NCBI RefSeq assembly: GCF_029958925.1
Contig: NZ_CP124616.1
Location: 1,674,001-1,738,000 of the forward strand
Length of the DNA stretch: 64,000 nucleotides
Direction: 5' to 3'
Source: Tropicibacter oceani
GTDB taxonomy: Bacteria; Pseudomonadota; Alphaproteobacteria; Rhodobacterales; Rhodobacteraceae
Shown: positions 39,479 through 48,947 of the stretch, in pieces
Layout of the letters: each line of letters opens with the position of its first letter
Numbering within the stretch: the first letter of the stretch is position 1
The notes under the pieces: model-generated
What the model was told of the DNA's origin: nothing
The model's input: the letters and a program-made list of their open reading frames with translations, nothing else
The model's database searches: none
Program-made: the position numbers and the translations under genes

Positions 39479-41369
39479 TCAAAGGTACAGGCGAAAGGTG
39501 CAAAAGCCGCTTTCGTCATCGCCCAGATCTTCGACCCGAATGCCCTGCAGGTCCTGCAGGAACAGGCGTGCGCGCGGTCCGGTCTGGAACAGGGCCGTGG
39601 CGCCCGGCACCGCTGACAAACGCCAATCCTGCCCCGCGCGCGGCTGCACCGCGCCTTTGCGGCGGATGTAATCCAGCACCACGTTGCGGTTGCTGTCAGG
39701 GGTTTCCAGCACGGGTTGGCCGTCACGGGCGCCGGGAAAGGCGCCGCCGCCATCCAGCCGGTAACTGTTGGTGGCCACCACGAACTCCATGTCGGCGGTG
39801 ACCGCAACACCGTCCAGCGCCAGCGCCTGGACGCGGTGGGCCTGTGGCTGGACGAACCGGCCAAGGGGGTCATAGCGTGACGGCTGCGACAGATCGAAGG
39901 TCCAGGTCACGCCGCCCAGAACGTCAAAGAAATAGCTGGGTATTTGCGGGTCCAGCAGGGGCACATCCCGCGCGCCGGGTTGTATCTGGTGGAACACACC
40001 GGCCGAGCGTTCCAGCCATTCGCGCAGCTGGATGCCGTTCAGCCGCACCGCCCGCATGTTGTTGGGATACAGGTACATGTCGGCGACGCTACGGATGGTC
40101 AGATCGCCGGCGGGGACTTCGGTGAAATAGTCCGGGCCGCCACGCCCACCCACCTTGAAGGGGGTCGCGGCCCCCAGCACCGGCAGATGCGCATGTGGCC
40201 CCCCGGCAAGGCACCGCATGACATAGTCGCGCTTGGCCTCGGCGATCAGGTTCAGGTGGGCGGAACTGCACACCAGCGAAAAATAGCTGTGCAGCGCCGC
40301 ATCGGTCGTACCGATGGGTTTTCGGATGTGGTCCAGCGTGGCGACATGGGCGGGGCGGGCCAGCGTGACCAGCTCCGGGTCGTCGTGGACGCAGGCCACG
40401 ACAGCGGCATCCGCGCTGCGGTGAAAGATCGGCCGCGCCGCGCTGCGGCTGCCGGTGATGCGCCAGCCATCCGGCGCGCGCTGCAGGTCAAGGTCGACCA
40501 CGCCCAGGTGCGAGCCCCAGAAACCGGCCATGACGGTAGGGCAGCCATTCAGGTGCCCGGTCGCTGTATCGGCGTAGGCCAGCCCGGAAAAATCCTCCGA
40601 GGGAAAGACAAGATGCGTGTGCCCGGCCAGCAGCACGTCCACCCCGTCGATCTGGCTGAGCGGCAGGGCGGCGTTTTCCTCGACCAGGCCGACGCGGTCT
40701 TCGGCCAGACCGGTATGGGCCAGCACCACGACGACATCGGCACCCTCGGCGCGCATTTGCGGGACCAGCCGCCTGGCACAGGCGACCATGTCCTGCGTGT
40801 CCAGCCGCCCGTCCAGCAGGCTGCGGTCCCAGCGGGTGATTTGCGGCGGGGTCAGCCCCAGCACGCCGATGCACAGCGGATGGCGGTCGCCCGCGCCGTC
40901 CGTGATGGCGCGCTGCAAAAGCACGTAGGGCGGCAACAGCGTGTCACCCCCCGCGCCGGCCTGGGTGACATTGCCCAGAACAAAGGGAAAACCCGCCTGA
41001 GCGACGGTCGCCGTCAGGTACTCCAACCCAAAGTTGAAATCGTGGTTTCCCAAGGTGGCCGCGTCATACTCCAGGGCATTCATCGCCGCGATCACGGGAT
41101 GCGGCGCGTTGCAGGGGGGTGTCGAACAGCACATCCCCCAAGGGGCTGCCCTGCAACAGGTCGCCATTGTCCAACAGCAGACTGTTGTCCACCTCGGCCC
41201 GGGCCTGCCGGATCAGCGTTGCGGTGCGGGACAATCCGACCGTGTCGCTGGGTCTGTCGTGGTAGTAATCATAGGCAACCAGATGTGCATGAAGATCCGT
41301 GGTCTCCATGATCCGCAGCTGGCACTTTCCGGCCCCATTCCGGGAAGCGAGGGAAGTCTTGATCGTCAA
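39479..41369 (-). pseudogene. cpdB: 2',3'-cyclic-nucleotide phosphodiesterase/3'-nucleotidase with a frameshift
   Basis: Two frames together make a full metallophosphatase plus 5'-nucleotidase C-terminal domain of about 629 codons. The first (41369 down to about 41115) has METTDLHAHLVAYDYY and LLLDNGDLLQGSPLGDVLF. The second (from about 41115 to 39479) has VIAAMNALEYDAATLGNHDF, VVVLAHTGL, LAGHTHLVF and the C-terminal domain. They are separated by a run of six G (41114-41119 on the plus strand); five would restore the frame as DTPCNAPHPVIA. The start is probably TTG at 41369 with GGAGAG upstream. A sequencing error is the main alternative to true inactivation. Confidence 0.8.
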
Positions 41370-41608
41370 TGTCTCTCCGAAGGCCTTTTGCCGGGTTGAG
41401 GTCGATTGCCGACTCTCCCGGTCTTCACGATTGTTTCGAGTGGTGTTTTCGTACGACCAGCAAAAAGGCCAATGCCTTGACACGATGACCAGAAAATAAA
41501 CCGATTGCAATGCAGGCGTGTGCTGATTTTTCCCGCTCGCGTTCTTTCCCGAATTGCCAAGCGGCCCCCCCGGCGGCATTGTCCGGCCAATCCACGGGAG
41601 GCAGGCGC

Positions 41609-42577
41609 ATGAAAATCGCAGAACAGGTGACCTTTGGCGGATCGGGCCTGGACCGCGCGGCAGAGCTGCGCAGCAATATTCCGGCGCTGGCGGCAGCCTT
41701 GCAGGACGACCGCGCGCGCACCGTTCTGTTGTGGCGCGGCAAACTGCTGATCGAAGGCGAAACGGGGTTTGACCTGGTGCGCCTGCCGATGACGCATCCC
41801 GTTTTGCGTGATGCGCGCGATGCGCCGATCCTGCTGGGCCGCGAACAGGGGGCGGCGATCTTTGCGCAGGACATATCGCACTGGCAGCCCGAGGGGTTGG
41901 AGGACGGCCAGCTTGGCGGGTTCCTCGACACCAGCGAACAGGCCCACCCGGCGCTGGCGCAGGGCCAGCGGTTTCGCGAATTGCGCGCGATGCTGACGCG
42001 TCTGAGCCTGCGCGACGCCGAACTGGCCGCCACCGCCAAGGCGATCTTTGGCTGGCACGCCAGTCATGGGTTCTGCGCCCGCTGCGGCGCCCCCAGTCAA
42101 AGCCACAACGCCGGTTGGGAACGCATCTGCGCCGAATGCGGCGCGCATCATTTCCCGCGCACCGACCCGGTGGTGATCATGCTGATCACCCATGGCAACC
42201 GCACGCTTCTGGGCCGCTCGCACGGCTGGCCCGAAGGCATGTATTCCTGCCTGGCCGGTTTCGTTGAACCCGGAGAGCCGATCGAGGCCGCAGTGCGCCG
42301 CGAAGTCCTGGAAGAGGCGGGGGTGCGCGTCGGCCCGGTGCGCTATCTTGCCAGCCAGCCCTGGGCCTTTCCGGCCTCGTTGATGTTCGGATGCCACGGC
42401 GAGGCGATCAGCGACGAGATCACCGTCGATCCCTCAGAGCTGGACGATGCCCGCTGGGTCACCCGCGAAGAGCTGACGGATGTCTTTGCGGGGCTGCGGA
42501 CCGATATCCTGCCTGCCCGCAAGGGGGCGATTGCGCATTTCCTGTTGCGAAATTGGCTTGCAGACCGATTGGACTAG
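41609..42577 (+). CDS. nudC: NAD(H) pyrophosphatase (NADH diphosphatase/deNADding type)
   Basis: The 322-aa Nudix hydrolase cuts NAD(H) to NMN(H) and AMP and can remove NAD caps from RNA. A four-cysteine zinc site (CARCG...CAECG) precedes the Nudix box GFVEPGEPIEAAVRREVLEEAG, and the NudC signature SQPWAFPASLM follows. The start has GGGAGG upstream; a longer frame from 41510 is not coding. Upstream, 41370-41608 is the shared promoter region with the divergent cpdB-like gene. Confidence 0.95.
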   Translation: MKIAEQVTFGGSGLDRAAELRSNIPALAAALQDDRARTVLLWRGKLLIEGETGFDLVRLPMTHPVLRDARDAPILLGREQGAAIFAQDISHWQPEGLEDGQLGGFLDTSEQAHPALAQGQRFRELRAMLTRLSLRDAELAATAKAIFGWHASHGFCARCGAPSQSHNAGWERICAECGAHHFPRTDPVVIMLITHGNRTLLGRSHGWPEGMYSCLAGFVEPGEPIEAAVRREVLEEAGVRVGPVRYLASQPWAFPASLMFGCHGEAISDEITVDPSELDDARWVTREELTDVFAGLRTDILPARKGAIAHFLLRNWLADRLD

Positions 42578-42638
42578 GACAAGATTTCCTGTAGCATTCG
42601 CGCAAAGAACAAAAGCCAGGAAAATGAGGGCGGGACAG

Positions 42639-43109
42639 ATGCAGTTGACGGCAAGCGAAGATATCGAGGCTCCGCTGGAGCGGGTGTTCGCGGAACTTTC
42701 GGATTTCGAGGCGATCGAACGCCAGGCCTTGCGCCGCGGCGTGGCGGTCAAGCGCACCGGTGATAGCGGCGGCAGCCCAGCGGCGGGCATGGGCTGGACC
42801 ACCGGTTTTGCCTTTCGCGGCAAGACCCGCGAGGCGCAGATCACGCTCAGCGATTACACGGCGCCCGAACAGATGGTCTTTGACACCGTGTCCGGCGGGC
42901 TCGAGGCGGCGACCCGGATCGAGGTCGTGGCGCTGTCGCGCAGCCGCACCCGGATCAACGTGACCACCGAGTTGAAGCCCAAGACCCTGTCGGCGCGGCT
43001 TTTGGTGCAATCGCTCAAACTGGCCAAAGGCGGCATCGACAAGCGGTTTCGCAAGAAGATGGCCGGCTATGCCAAGGATCTTGAACTGAAGCTGAAGCAA
43101 GGGGCCTGA
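42639..43109 (+). CDS. SRPBCC (START/PYR1-like) family protein
   Basis: The 156-aa protein fits the helix-grip fold used for lipid or hydrophobic ligand binding: SEDIEAPLERVFAELSDFE at the start, a beta-sheet middle and a long basic C-terminal helix (KMAGYAKDLELKLKQG). It has no signal peptide. The ligand is unknown. The start at 42639 has GAGGG 8 bp upstream; an ATG at 42624 is too close to its AGGA. Confidence 0.8.
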   Translation: MQLTASEDIEAPLERVFAELSDFEAIERQALRRGVAVKRTGDSGGSPAAGMGWTTGFAFRGKTREAQITLSDYTAPEQMVFDTVSGGLEAATRIEVVALSRSRTRINVTTELKPKTLSARLLVQSLKLAKGGIDKRFRKKMAGYAKDLELKLKQGA

Positions 43110-43170
43110 CCTGCCGGGGGGCGTGACAGCCGCGCGCGGCGCGCTACCCTTGGGCAAAAGGAGACGCCTG

Positions 43171-43965
43171 ATGAAACGCTTTGTGATCGCCCTCGCGCTG
43201 TGTGGCGCGCCGCTGTCTGCCCATGAATTCTGGATCGATCCGTTGGCGACCCAGGTCGCACCCGGCGGGGTGCTGGCGGCCGACATCCGCGTCGGGCAAG
43301 AGCTGAAAGGCGCGGCCTATTCCTATGTGCCCCCCAATTTTCGCCGCTTTGACATCGTCATGGGCGACCAGATGCTGCCGGTGGACGGGCGCGCCGGGGA
43401 CAAGCCCGCGCTGAACATGGCCGCCCCGACCGAAGGGCTGGCCGTGGTCGTCCACGTGACCAAGGACTACCGGCTGACCTATGACAGCTGGGAAAAGTTC
43501 GAAAACTTCTGCAAAGAAAAGGATTTCGCCTGGGCGCTGGACGCCCACCTTGCCCGCGGCTTGTCCAGGGACAAGGTGCGCGAACAATATTCGCGCCACG
43601 CCAAAAGCCTGATCGGGGTCGGCGACGGCGCGGGGGCGGATCGCGCCATGGGGCTGGAGGTGGAGCTGGTCGCCCTTGCCAACCCCTATACCGACGATCT
43701 GTCGGCAGGATTTGCCGTGCAGGCGCTATACCAGGGCAAGCCGCAGGCCGAAATGCAGGTCGAAGTGTTCGATCGCGCCCCGGACGGATCGGTGACAACG
43801 CGCCAATATCGCACCGATGACGCCGGGCGCGCGGTGCTGGATGTCGCGCCGGGGCATTTCTACCTGGTCGATCATGTGGTGATGCGCGAACTCACCCCCG
43901 GGGCCGAAACCGATCCGGCCTGGGAAAGCCTTTGGGCCTCACTGACTTTCGGAGTACCGCAATGA
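43171..43965 (+). CDS. Secreted DUF4198 domain protein
   Basis: The 264-aa protein has a signal peptide (residues 1-19, ending APLSAHEFW) and the DUF4198 beta-sandwich, starting HEFWIDP. In other bacteria the family is linked with metal ion uptake, often nickel or cobalt, but the role is not settled. AAGGAG precedes the ATG. Its stop overlaps the start of the FAD-linked dehydrogenase as ATGA. Confidence 0.85.
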   Translation: MKRFVIALALCGAPLSAHEFWIDPLATQVAPGGVLAADIRVGQELKGAAYSYVPPNFRRFDIVMGDQMLPVDGRAGDKPALNMAAPTEGLAVVVHVTKDYRLTYDSWEKFENFCKEKDFAWALDAHLARGLSRDKVREQYSRHAKSLIGVGDGAGADRAMGLEVELVALANPYTDDLSAGFAVQALYQGKPQAEMQVEVFDRAPDGSVTTRQYRTDDAGRAVLDVAPGHFYLVDHVVMRELTPGAETDPAWESLWASLTFGVPQ

Positions 43966-45362
43966 GCCTTGTTGACACCCTGACCAGGGCGCTTGGCGCC
44001 GACGCGGTTCTGACCGGCGGCGACATGGCGCCCTGGACACGGGACTGGACCGGGCAGTACCGCTGGACCCCGCTGTGCGTGGCGCGCCCTGCGGATCGCG
44101 ACGGTGTCGCGGCGGTGCTGAGCGCGGCCCATCAGGCAGGCGTGGCGGTGGTGCCGGTGGGCGGCAACACCGGGCTGTCCGGCGGCACCATGGCTGAAGG
44201 CGCGGTGATGCTGTCGCTGGACCGGATGAACACGGTCCGCGAAATCCGCCCGGAGGCGCGGCTGGCGGTGGTCGAGGCGGGGGTGATCCTGTCAAACCTG
44301 CACGAGGCCGCGGCAGACCACGGGCTGAGCTTTCCCATGACCTTCGGGGCCAGGGGGTCGTGTACCTTGGGCGGTATTCTGGCGACCAACGCGGGCGGGT
44401 CCAATGTGCTGCGCCATGGCAATACCCGCGATCTGGTTCTGGGGGTCGAGGTGGTCCTGGCCGATGGCCGGGTGATCGACCTGATGAGCGAATTGCACAA
44501 GGACAACACCGGGCTGAACCTGCGCCACCTGATGATCGGGTCCGAAGGCGTGCTGGGGGTGATCACCGCCGCGGTGGTCAAATTGGTGCCGGCGCCCCGG
44601 GCCTATGCCACTGCCATGGTGGCGGTGGCGTCGCTGGACCAGGCTCTGGTGCTGCTCAACCGGTTGCAAGAGGCGACGGGCGGGCAGGTCGAGGCCTTTG
44701 AATACATGCCGCGCCGCTTTGTGGAAGAATACGGCAAGCTGCACCCCGAAACGCGCCCGCCCTTTGACCAGGGCCACGATGTGAACCTGCTGATCGAGCT
44801 GGGCGCCACCGCCCCGCGCGACGTCGATCCGGACCCGGACGGTCAGGTGCCGGTGGCGCGCTACCTTGAGGATGTCCTGGCCGGAATGCTGGAGGATGGC
44901 GCGGTTCTGGACGCGGTGGTGGCCCGATCAGAGGCGCAGCGCCGTGCGTTCTGGGCCCGGCGCGAGGCCGCGGCCGAGGTCAGCACATCGCGGCCCGTTG
45001 TCCTGACGGATGTGGCGGTGCCGCTGGACAAGGTGTCCGAATTCCTGCTGCGGGCCGAGGCCCGCCTGGCGGCGCTGGACCCGCAGGCGGTGCCGATGGT
45101 GGTCGCCCACCTGGGGGACGGCAATGTGCATTGCTCGGTCTGGATCGGGGTCGATGCAGCGGGCCGCAACCAGATCATGGAAGCGGTCGAGGAAGAGGCG
45201 CTGGCGCTGGGCGGATCGTTTTCCGCCGAACACGGCATCGGCATTTCGAAACGCCCGGCCATGGCGCGGTTCAAGGACCCGGTCGCGCTGGAGATCATGC
45301 GCGGGATCAAGGCGGTGATGGACCCCAAGGGGATTTTGAACCCCGGCAAGGTCATCCCCTGA
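43962..45362 (+). CDS. FAD-binding 2-hydroxyacid dehydrogenase (D-lactate/D-2-hydroxyglutarate type)
   Basis: The 466-aa enzyme has the PCMH-type FAD domain (VVPVGGNTGLSGGTM and the GGILATNAGGSNVLRHGN loop) and a C-terminal FAD-oxidase domain with HLGDGNVHCSVW and AEHGIGISKRP, the substrate and metal His residues. Family members oxidise D-lactate, glycolate or D-2-hydroxyglutarate. Specificity cannot be read from sequence. It overlaps the DUF4198 gene by 4 bp, which is odd given their unlike roles. Confidence 0.9.
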   Translation: MSLVDTLTRALGADAVLTGGDMAPWTRDWTGQYRWTPLCVARPADRDGVAAVLSAAHQAGVAVVPVGGNTGLSGGTMAEGAVMLSLDRMNTVREIRPEARLAVVEAGVILSNLHEAAADHGLSFPMTFGARGSCTLGGILATNAGGSNVLRHGNTRDLVLGVEVVLADGRVIDLMSELHKDNTGLNLRHLMIGSEGVLGVITAAVVKLVPAPRAYATAMVAVASLDQALVLLNRLQEATGGQVEAFEYMPRRFVEEYGKLHPETRPPFDQGHDVNLLIELGATAPRDVDPDPDGQVPVARYLEDVLAGMLEDGAVLDAVVARSEAQRRAFWARREAAAEVSTSRPVVLTDVAVPLDKVSEFLLRAEARLAALDPQAVPMVVAHLGDGNVHCSVWIGVDAAGRNQIMEAVEEEALALGGSFSAEHGIGISKRPAMARFKDPVALEIMRGIKAVMDPKGILNPGKVIP

Positions 45363-45454
45363 CCACAAGTCCCGGGTCTTGTCTTGGCCCCGGGCGTTTG
45401 TTGAAATGGGCGCCTTTGGCGCGCATTTTGTCTCGCCTCCCGCTGGCGCGGGTG

Positions 45455-45530
45455 GCTCGGGGGTGGGGGCTCTGCCCCCTGGCCGCTGCGCGGCTGCCCC
45501 CGGGATATTTGCAGCAAGAGGAAACTGCGC
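45455..45530 (+). repeat. Dispersed repeat, copy d
   Basis: GGGGGCTCTGCCCCC-type inverted arms are followed by GGCTGCCCCCGGGATATTT and GCAGCAAGAGGAA. It lies downstream of the FAD-dehydrogenase and matches copy a over the CCCCCGGGATATTT core and the AGCAAGAGGAA tail. It fills most of the 208-bp gap before the small membrane protein gene. Confidence 0.75.
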
Positions 45531-45570
45531 GGCAGGGGCTTTTGTCGGGCGGCGGGGCTGGCCGTGGGTG

Positions 45571-45771
45571 TCAGCGGTCGTCCGGGGGCTGTGGGTCGAA
45601 GGTGATCAGCAGGAGGTAGGCGCAATAGCCGCCCAATGCGGCGAAAAGCAGCGCCCAGACCGGGGCGCCGGTGACCAGTTCGAAAAGCGCCCAAGCAAAG
45701 CAGAGCGCGACAATCAGCACCCGTCGCCACAGCGGCCGAAAGAACGGGTGGCGGGGGTCAAGCAGGGTCAT
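45571..45771 (-). CDS. Small membrane protein of unknown function
   Basis: The 66-aa protein has two hydrophobic segments (about 15-35 and 37-57), with a basic N-terminus and a Pro/Asp tail. It starts 4 bp after the OmpA-type gene stop on the same strand, so it is likely the last gene of the envelope operon. The family is not recognised. Confidence 0.6.
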   Translation of the reverse strand: MTLLDPRHPFFRPLWRRVLIVALCFAWALFELVTGAPVWALLFAALGGYCAYLLLITFDPQPPDDR

Positions 45772-45774
45772 GGT

Positions 45775-46515
45775 TCAGTACCCGCAAACCGCCCCGGTGG
45801 TGGCCAGCACGTGATCGTATTGTGCGGGCAGCCGCATGAAGGTGACGCGGCGGTTTTCCGGTGCGCGCGGGTCATAGGTGTTTTTCAGAACATGTTCGCC
45901 AAAGCCCACCGGATACAGCGGCAGGGTAACATAGCCCCCTGTCAGTGCCGAGGTGACCGAGGCGGCCCGGCGCCGCGACAGATCGCAGTTGTAGCTGTAG
46001 GAGCCCACCGCATCGGTGTGCCCGATCACCGCATAGGCCGCGCCCTGCAAGGCCGGGTCCTGCAGCGCGCCGATCAGGCTGGCGAGTTTGCCGATCTGGT
46101 CGGCGCGGACCTGCGCGCTGTCATAGTCGAACTCGATCGTGATGGCGACCGAGGGCAGGGCGACCTTGCCATGGGTCGGCGCGGGGGCAGCGCCGGCATA
46201 ATCCGGGGCCTTGGCGGGCGGTTCGGGCTGGGCGTGGACCTTGCCATCGTCCAGATCCAGCACCAGCGTTTCGAATTGCACCGTCGGCGCCCCGGTGGCC
46301 GATTCAAAGGCCGTGCCTTCGCCGCCCAGGCTGACCGCCGCGCAGCTGGCTGCATCGGGGTTGGCCAGGCAGGCGGCCAGCGCGCTGCGCGGGGCGGGCG
46401 GCGGCGCGGGTTCTGCGGTGCCCGCGCCGGGGATGAAAATCTCGCCCTGCTGGGCCGGGGCCAGGGTTGGCAGGCCCAGGCAGAGCGCCCCGAGGATCAG
46501 TGTCTTGCGGATCAT
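45775..46515 (-). CDS. OmpA-family periplasmic peptidoglycan-binding protein
   Basis: The 246-aa protein has a signal peptide (residues 1-21), a Pro/Ala-rich segment and a C-terminal OmpA domain: IEFDYDSAQVRADQ, VIGHTDAVGSYSYNCDLSRRRAASV and PRAPENRRVTF, the diaminopimelate-binding motifs. The linker contains KAPDY, also found in the linker of the upstream cytochrome. It has no beta-barrel, so it is likely periplasmic and tethered to the cell wall. Start 46515 has AAGGGG; it follows the cytochrome gene by 11 bp. Confidence 0.88.
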   Translation of the reverse strand: MIRKTLILGALCLGLPTLAPAQQGEIFIPGAGTAEPAPPPAPRSALAACLANPDAASCAAVSLGGEGTAFESATGAPTVQFETLVLDLDDGKVHAQPEPPAKAPDYAGAAPAPTHGKVALPSVAITIEFDYDSAQVRADQIGKLASLIGALQDPALQGAAYAVIGHTDAVGSYSYNCDLSRRRAASVTSALTGGYVTLPLYPVGFGEHVLKNTYDPRAPENRRVTFMRLPAQYDHVLATTGAVCGY

Positions 46516-46526
46516 GGTCATCCCCT

Positions 46527-48914
46527 TCAATGCGCCGTCACATGGGCCGAGATCTGCGCCTTGGCCACGGTGGGGTTGTGGGTCGACACCGCGCGGTAGG
46601 TCGCGCCGCTGAGCGTGGCCTTGTCGTCCGATCCCAGATCAAGCGCCAGCACCTCGTTCACGACCTCTTTGTATTGCGCCGCGCCCGATTGGTTGTGCGA
46701 GACGTCGCAAGACACCTGAGAGGTATCGCGCACCTCTTTGGAGATCGCCTCGTGCCCGCCATTACAGATGGCAAGGATGGTTTCGACGCCCACATATTGC
46801 GTTTTCAGCGAGCCGCGCGGCGGAAAGACATATTGCGAGCCGCCGGGGATCACCTCGTCGGGCAGGGCGGGGTGCGGATAAAGCACGCAGGACCGTTTCT
46901 GATCGTCGATGTTGATCAGGGTCAGGCGGCAATCGTGGCGCGGCTCGACGATGATCTTCATGCCTTCGCCCACCGTGTAGGACGGCTTGTCGGTGTAGAC
47001 GGTCAGATGGCTTTGCGCCGGGGCGCTGTGCTGGGTCGGAACGTAATCCGGGGCCTTTGTCGCATCGGCATAGCTGGTGGGCTGGGGCGCCGGGGCAACG
47101 GGTTTGTGCGCGGGCGGCGGCGGCGCGGCATAGGGCGTATCGGCCAGCACCTTTTGCACCGAATGGCTGAGATCGGCGGCAAAGCGGTGCTGCGGCACCA
47201 GCGGGCGGTATTCCGTCACCTTTTCAAGGATCGCGGGATAGGCCGCCGTCCATTCGTCGCGCGCGATGGGGGATTGATCCAGCCGCATGATCAGGCTGGC
47301 CATATCGTGCCCGACAAAGGCGGCGCGCTGACGCAGCATGTCTTCGCTCATGCCCAGTTCATTCGCGGCCTGGGCAAAGTTGATGAAGCGGTCGACGTGA
47401 TAGACAAACAGCCCGCGGATCGGTTCCAGCCCGCCGGCGGTGATTTCCGGGTCCAGCCCGGCGCTGCGCATCGCGCCAAAGAACTGCTGGGTATCGGCCT
47501 CGAGGTATTTCGCCACCTCGTCCTGACCGGGATAGATCTGGTCGACCACCTGACGCGCCTCGGCGGGCAGCGAGAAATCGTTGATCGCCACGTCGCGCAC
47601 CCGGTCTTCGTTCAGGCGGATGCCCTTGGAATGGCACGAGATGCAGGAAATCCCGTTGACCACCTCGCCAGTGCCATCGGAATAATCGTCGTCGCGCACG
47701 ATCGAGGTGGGGCCAACGTCCAGCCGCTCGCCTTCGGCGGTGTTCAGGTAATAGGCGTGAAAGCCGTTGGGCAGGGTAAAGATCGACTCGCCCCCGTCAT
47801 GCAAAAAGGCGTGGGTTTCGCCAAAGGCCTCTTTCGGGCCAAGGGGGTATTGGAAAAAGCTTTGCCGCCCTTTCGATCCGGCGAAATCATAAGACGTCCA
47901 GAAAAACCCGCTATTGAGCGCGTGGCGTTCGATCAGCCGGTTGTTGGTGGACACGCCCGAGTTCTGAAACCCGGCGCGGATCACCTGCTGGTTGCGGATA
48001 TTCGCGATCATGTCGAGGTTCAGCAGATCCTCGAGCCCGGCGACCGTGTCGGGCAGGCCCAGCAGGTCGTAATACAGCGGCGACACCGGGGCGGTGGCGG
48101 CGAACCAGTCGGCGCGGATGATCGGCACGGCGGTGCCGGACATGTGCTGAAGCTGGGTCAGGTGCGGGTCTGTCGCGCTTTCGACCGCATAGGGATATTG
48201 CGCCTCGAGCCGGTGCCAGGTTTCCGGCTCCCATGCGATTTCGGGCAGGTAGATGCGCATCAGGATGCCGTATTCGTCCACCGGTTCGAACTTGTAGGGG
48301 ATCGGGTTCCATGACAGCGCGTTGACCAGTTTGACCGCGGCGCTTTTGTAACCTTCGAGGTTTTCGGTCGTCACATCGGTGTCGTTGTGCAGCGGGCGCA
48401 GCGACAAATACCGGATGCGGTCGCGCCGGTTGGTGGGCTGTTTCGCCAGGTCCAGTTGCGCCATTTCGAACATCTTGGTCAGGGGCACGAATTCGCGCGG
48501 CGGCGGGGCCTGGTTGGCCAGTTCGGTGATCCATGTCGACACCGCCATCATTTCCGCCTGCGTCGGAAAGCAGTCGGCGGTGGTGCAATCGTCGGGCATC
48601 GCCGGAAAGCTGTACTGGCCGATGACGTCATACAGCTTGGACCCGGTGGGCTGGCCCTGAATGACGAACTTGGTGTCCTGCGCCAGGCGGCGGATGTCCA
48701 GAACATGGCCAAAGCCCGACTTGGCCTTGGGCAGGCCTTCCTTCAGCGCGCCGTCCTGGTGGCAGCGCGCGCAATGCTTGTCCAGCATCGCATAGGCTTC
48801 CTTTTCCATGTCGGTGGCATCGGCGGGCAGGGGCATCACGTCGTTCGCCAGCGCCGGGGCGGCCCAGCCAAAGGCGGCCAGAACCGCCGCGCCCAGAATG
48901 TGTTTCGTGCTCAT
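46527..48914 (-). CDS. Secreted diheme cytochrome c with C-terminal DUF4384 domain
   Basis: The 795-aa protein has a signal peptide (residues 1-23). CARCH at residues 48-52 and a second heme motif, CISCH, near 423-427 indicate two covalent hemes added in the periplasm. A long Pro/Ala-rich linker (about 600-645, including KAPDYVP) leads to a DUF4384 domain (about 650-740, LTVYTDKPSYTVGEG, LTLINID). DUF4384 is usually found in extracellular proteins beside caspase-like or OmpA-type partners. No enzyme function can be assigned. AAGGAGAG precedes the start. It lies 33 bp downstream of the protease gene and 11 bp before the OmpA gene. Confidence 0.8.
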   Translation of the reverse strand: MSTKHILGAAVLAAFGWAAPALANDVMPLPADATDMEKEAYAMLDKHCARCHQDGALKEGLPKAKSGFGHVLDIRRLAQDTKFVIQGQPTGSKLYDVIGQYSFPAMPDDCTTADCFPTQAEMMAVSTWITELANQAPPPREFVPLTKMFEMAQLDLAKQPTNRRDRIRYLSLRPLHNDTDVTTENLEGYKSAAVKLVNALSWNPIPYKFEPVDEYGILMRIYLPEIAWEPETWHRLEAQYPYAVESATDPHLTQLQHMSGTAVPIIRADWFAATAPVSPLYYDLLGLPDTVAGLEDLLNLDMIANIRNQQVIRAGFQNSGVSTNNRLIERHALNSGFFWTSYDFAGSKGRQSFFQYPLGPKEAFGETHAFLHDGGESIFTLPNGFHAYYLNTAEGERLDVGPTSIVRDDDYSDGTGEVVNGISCISCHSKGIRLNEDRVRDVAINDFSLPAEARQVVDQIYPGQDEVAKYLEADTQQFFGAMRSAGLDPEITAGGLEPIRGLFVYHVDRFINFAQAANELGMSEDMLRQRAAFVGHDMASLIMRLDQSPIARDEWTAAYPAILEKVTEYRPLVPQHRFAADLSHSVQKVLADTPYAAPPPPAHKPVAPAPQPTSYADATKAPDYVPTQHSAPAQSHLTVYTDKPSYTVGEGMKIIVEPRHDCRLTLINIDDQKRSCVLYPHPALPDEVIPGGSQYVFPPRGSLKTQYVGVETILAICNGGHEAISKEVRDTSQVSCDVSHNQSGAAQYKEVVNEVLALDLGSDDKATLSGATYRAVSTHNPTVAKAQISAHVTAH

Positions 48915-48947
48915 AAATACTCTCCTTCACCCGTCAAGCCGGGGCAC

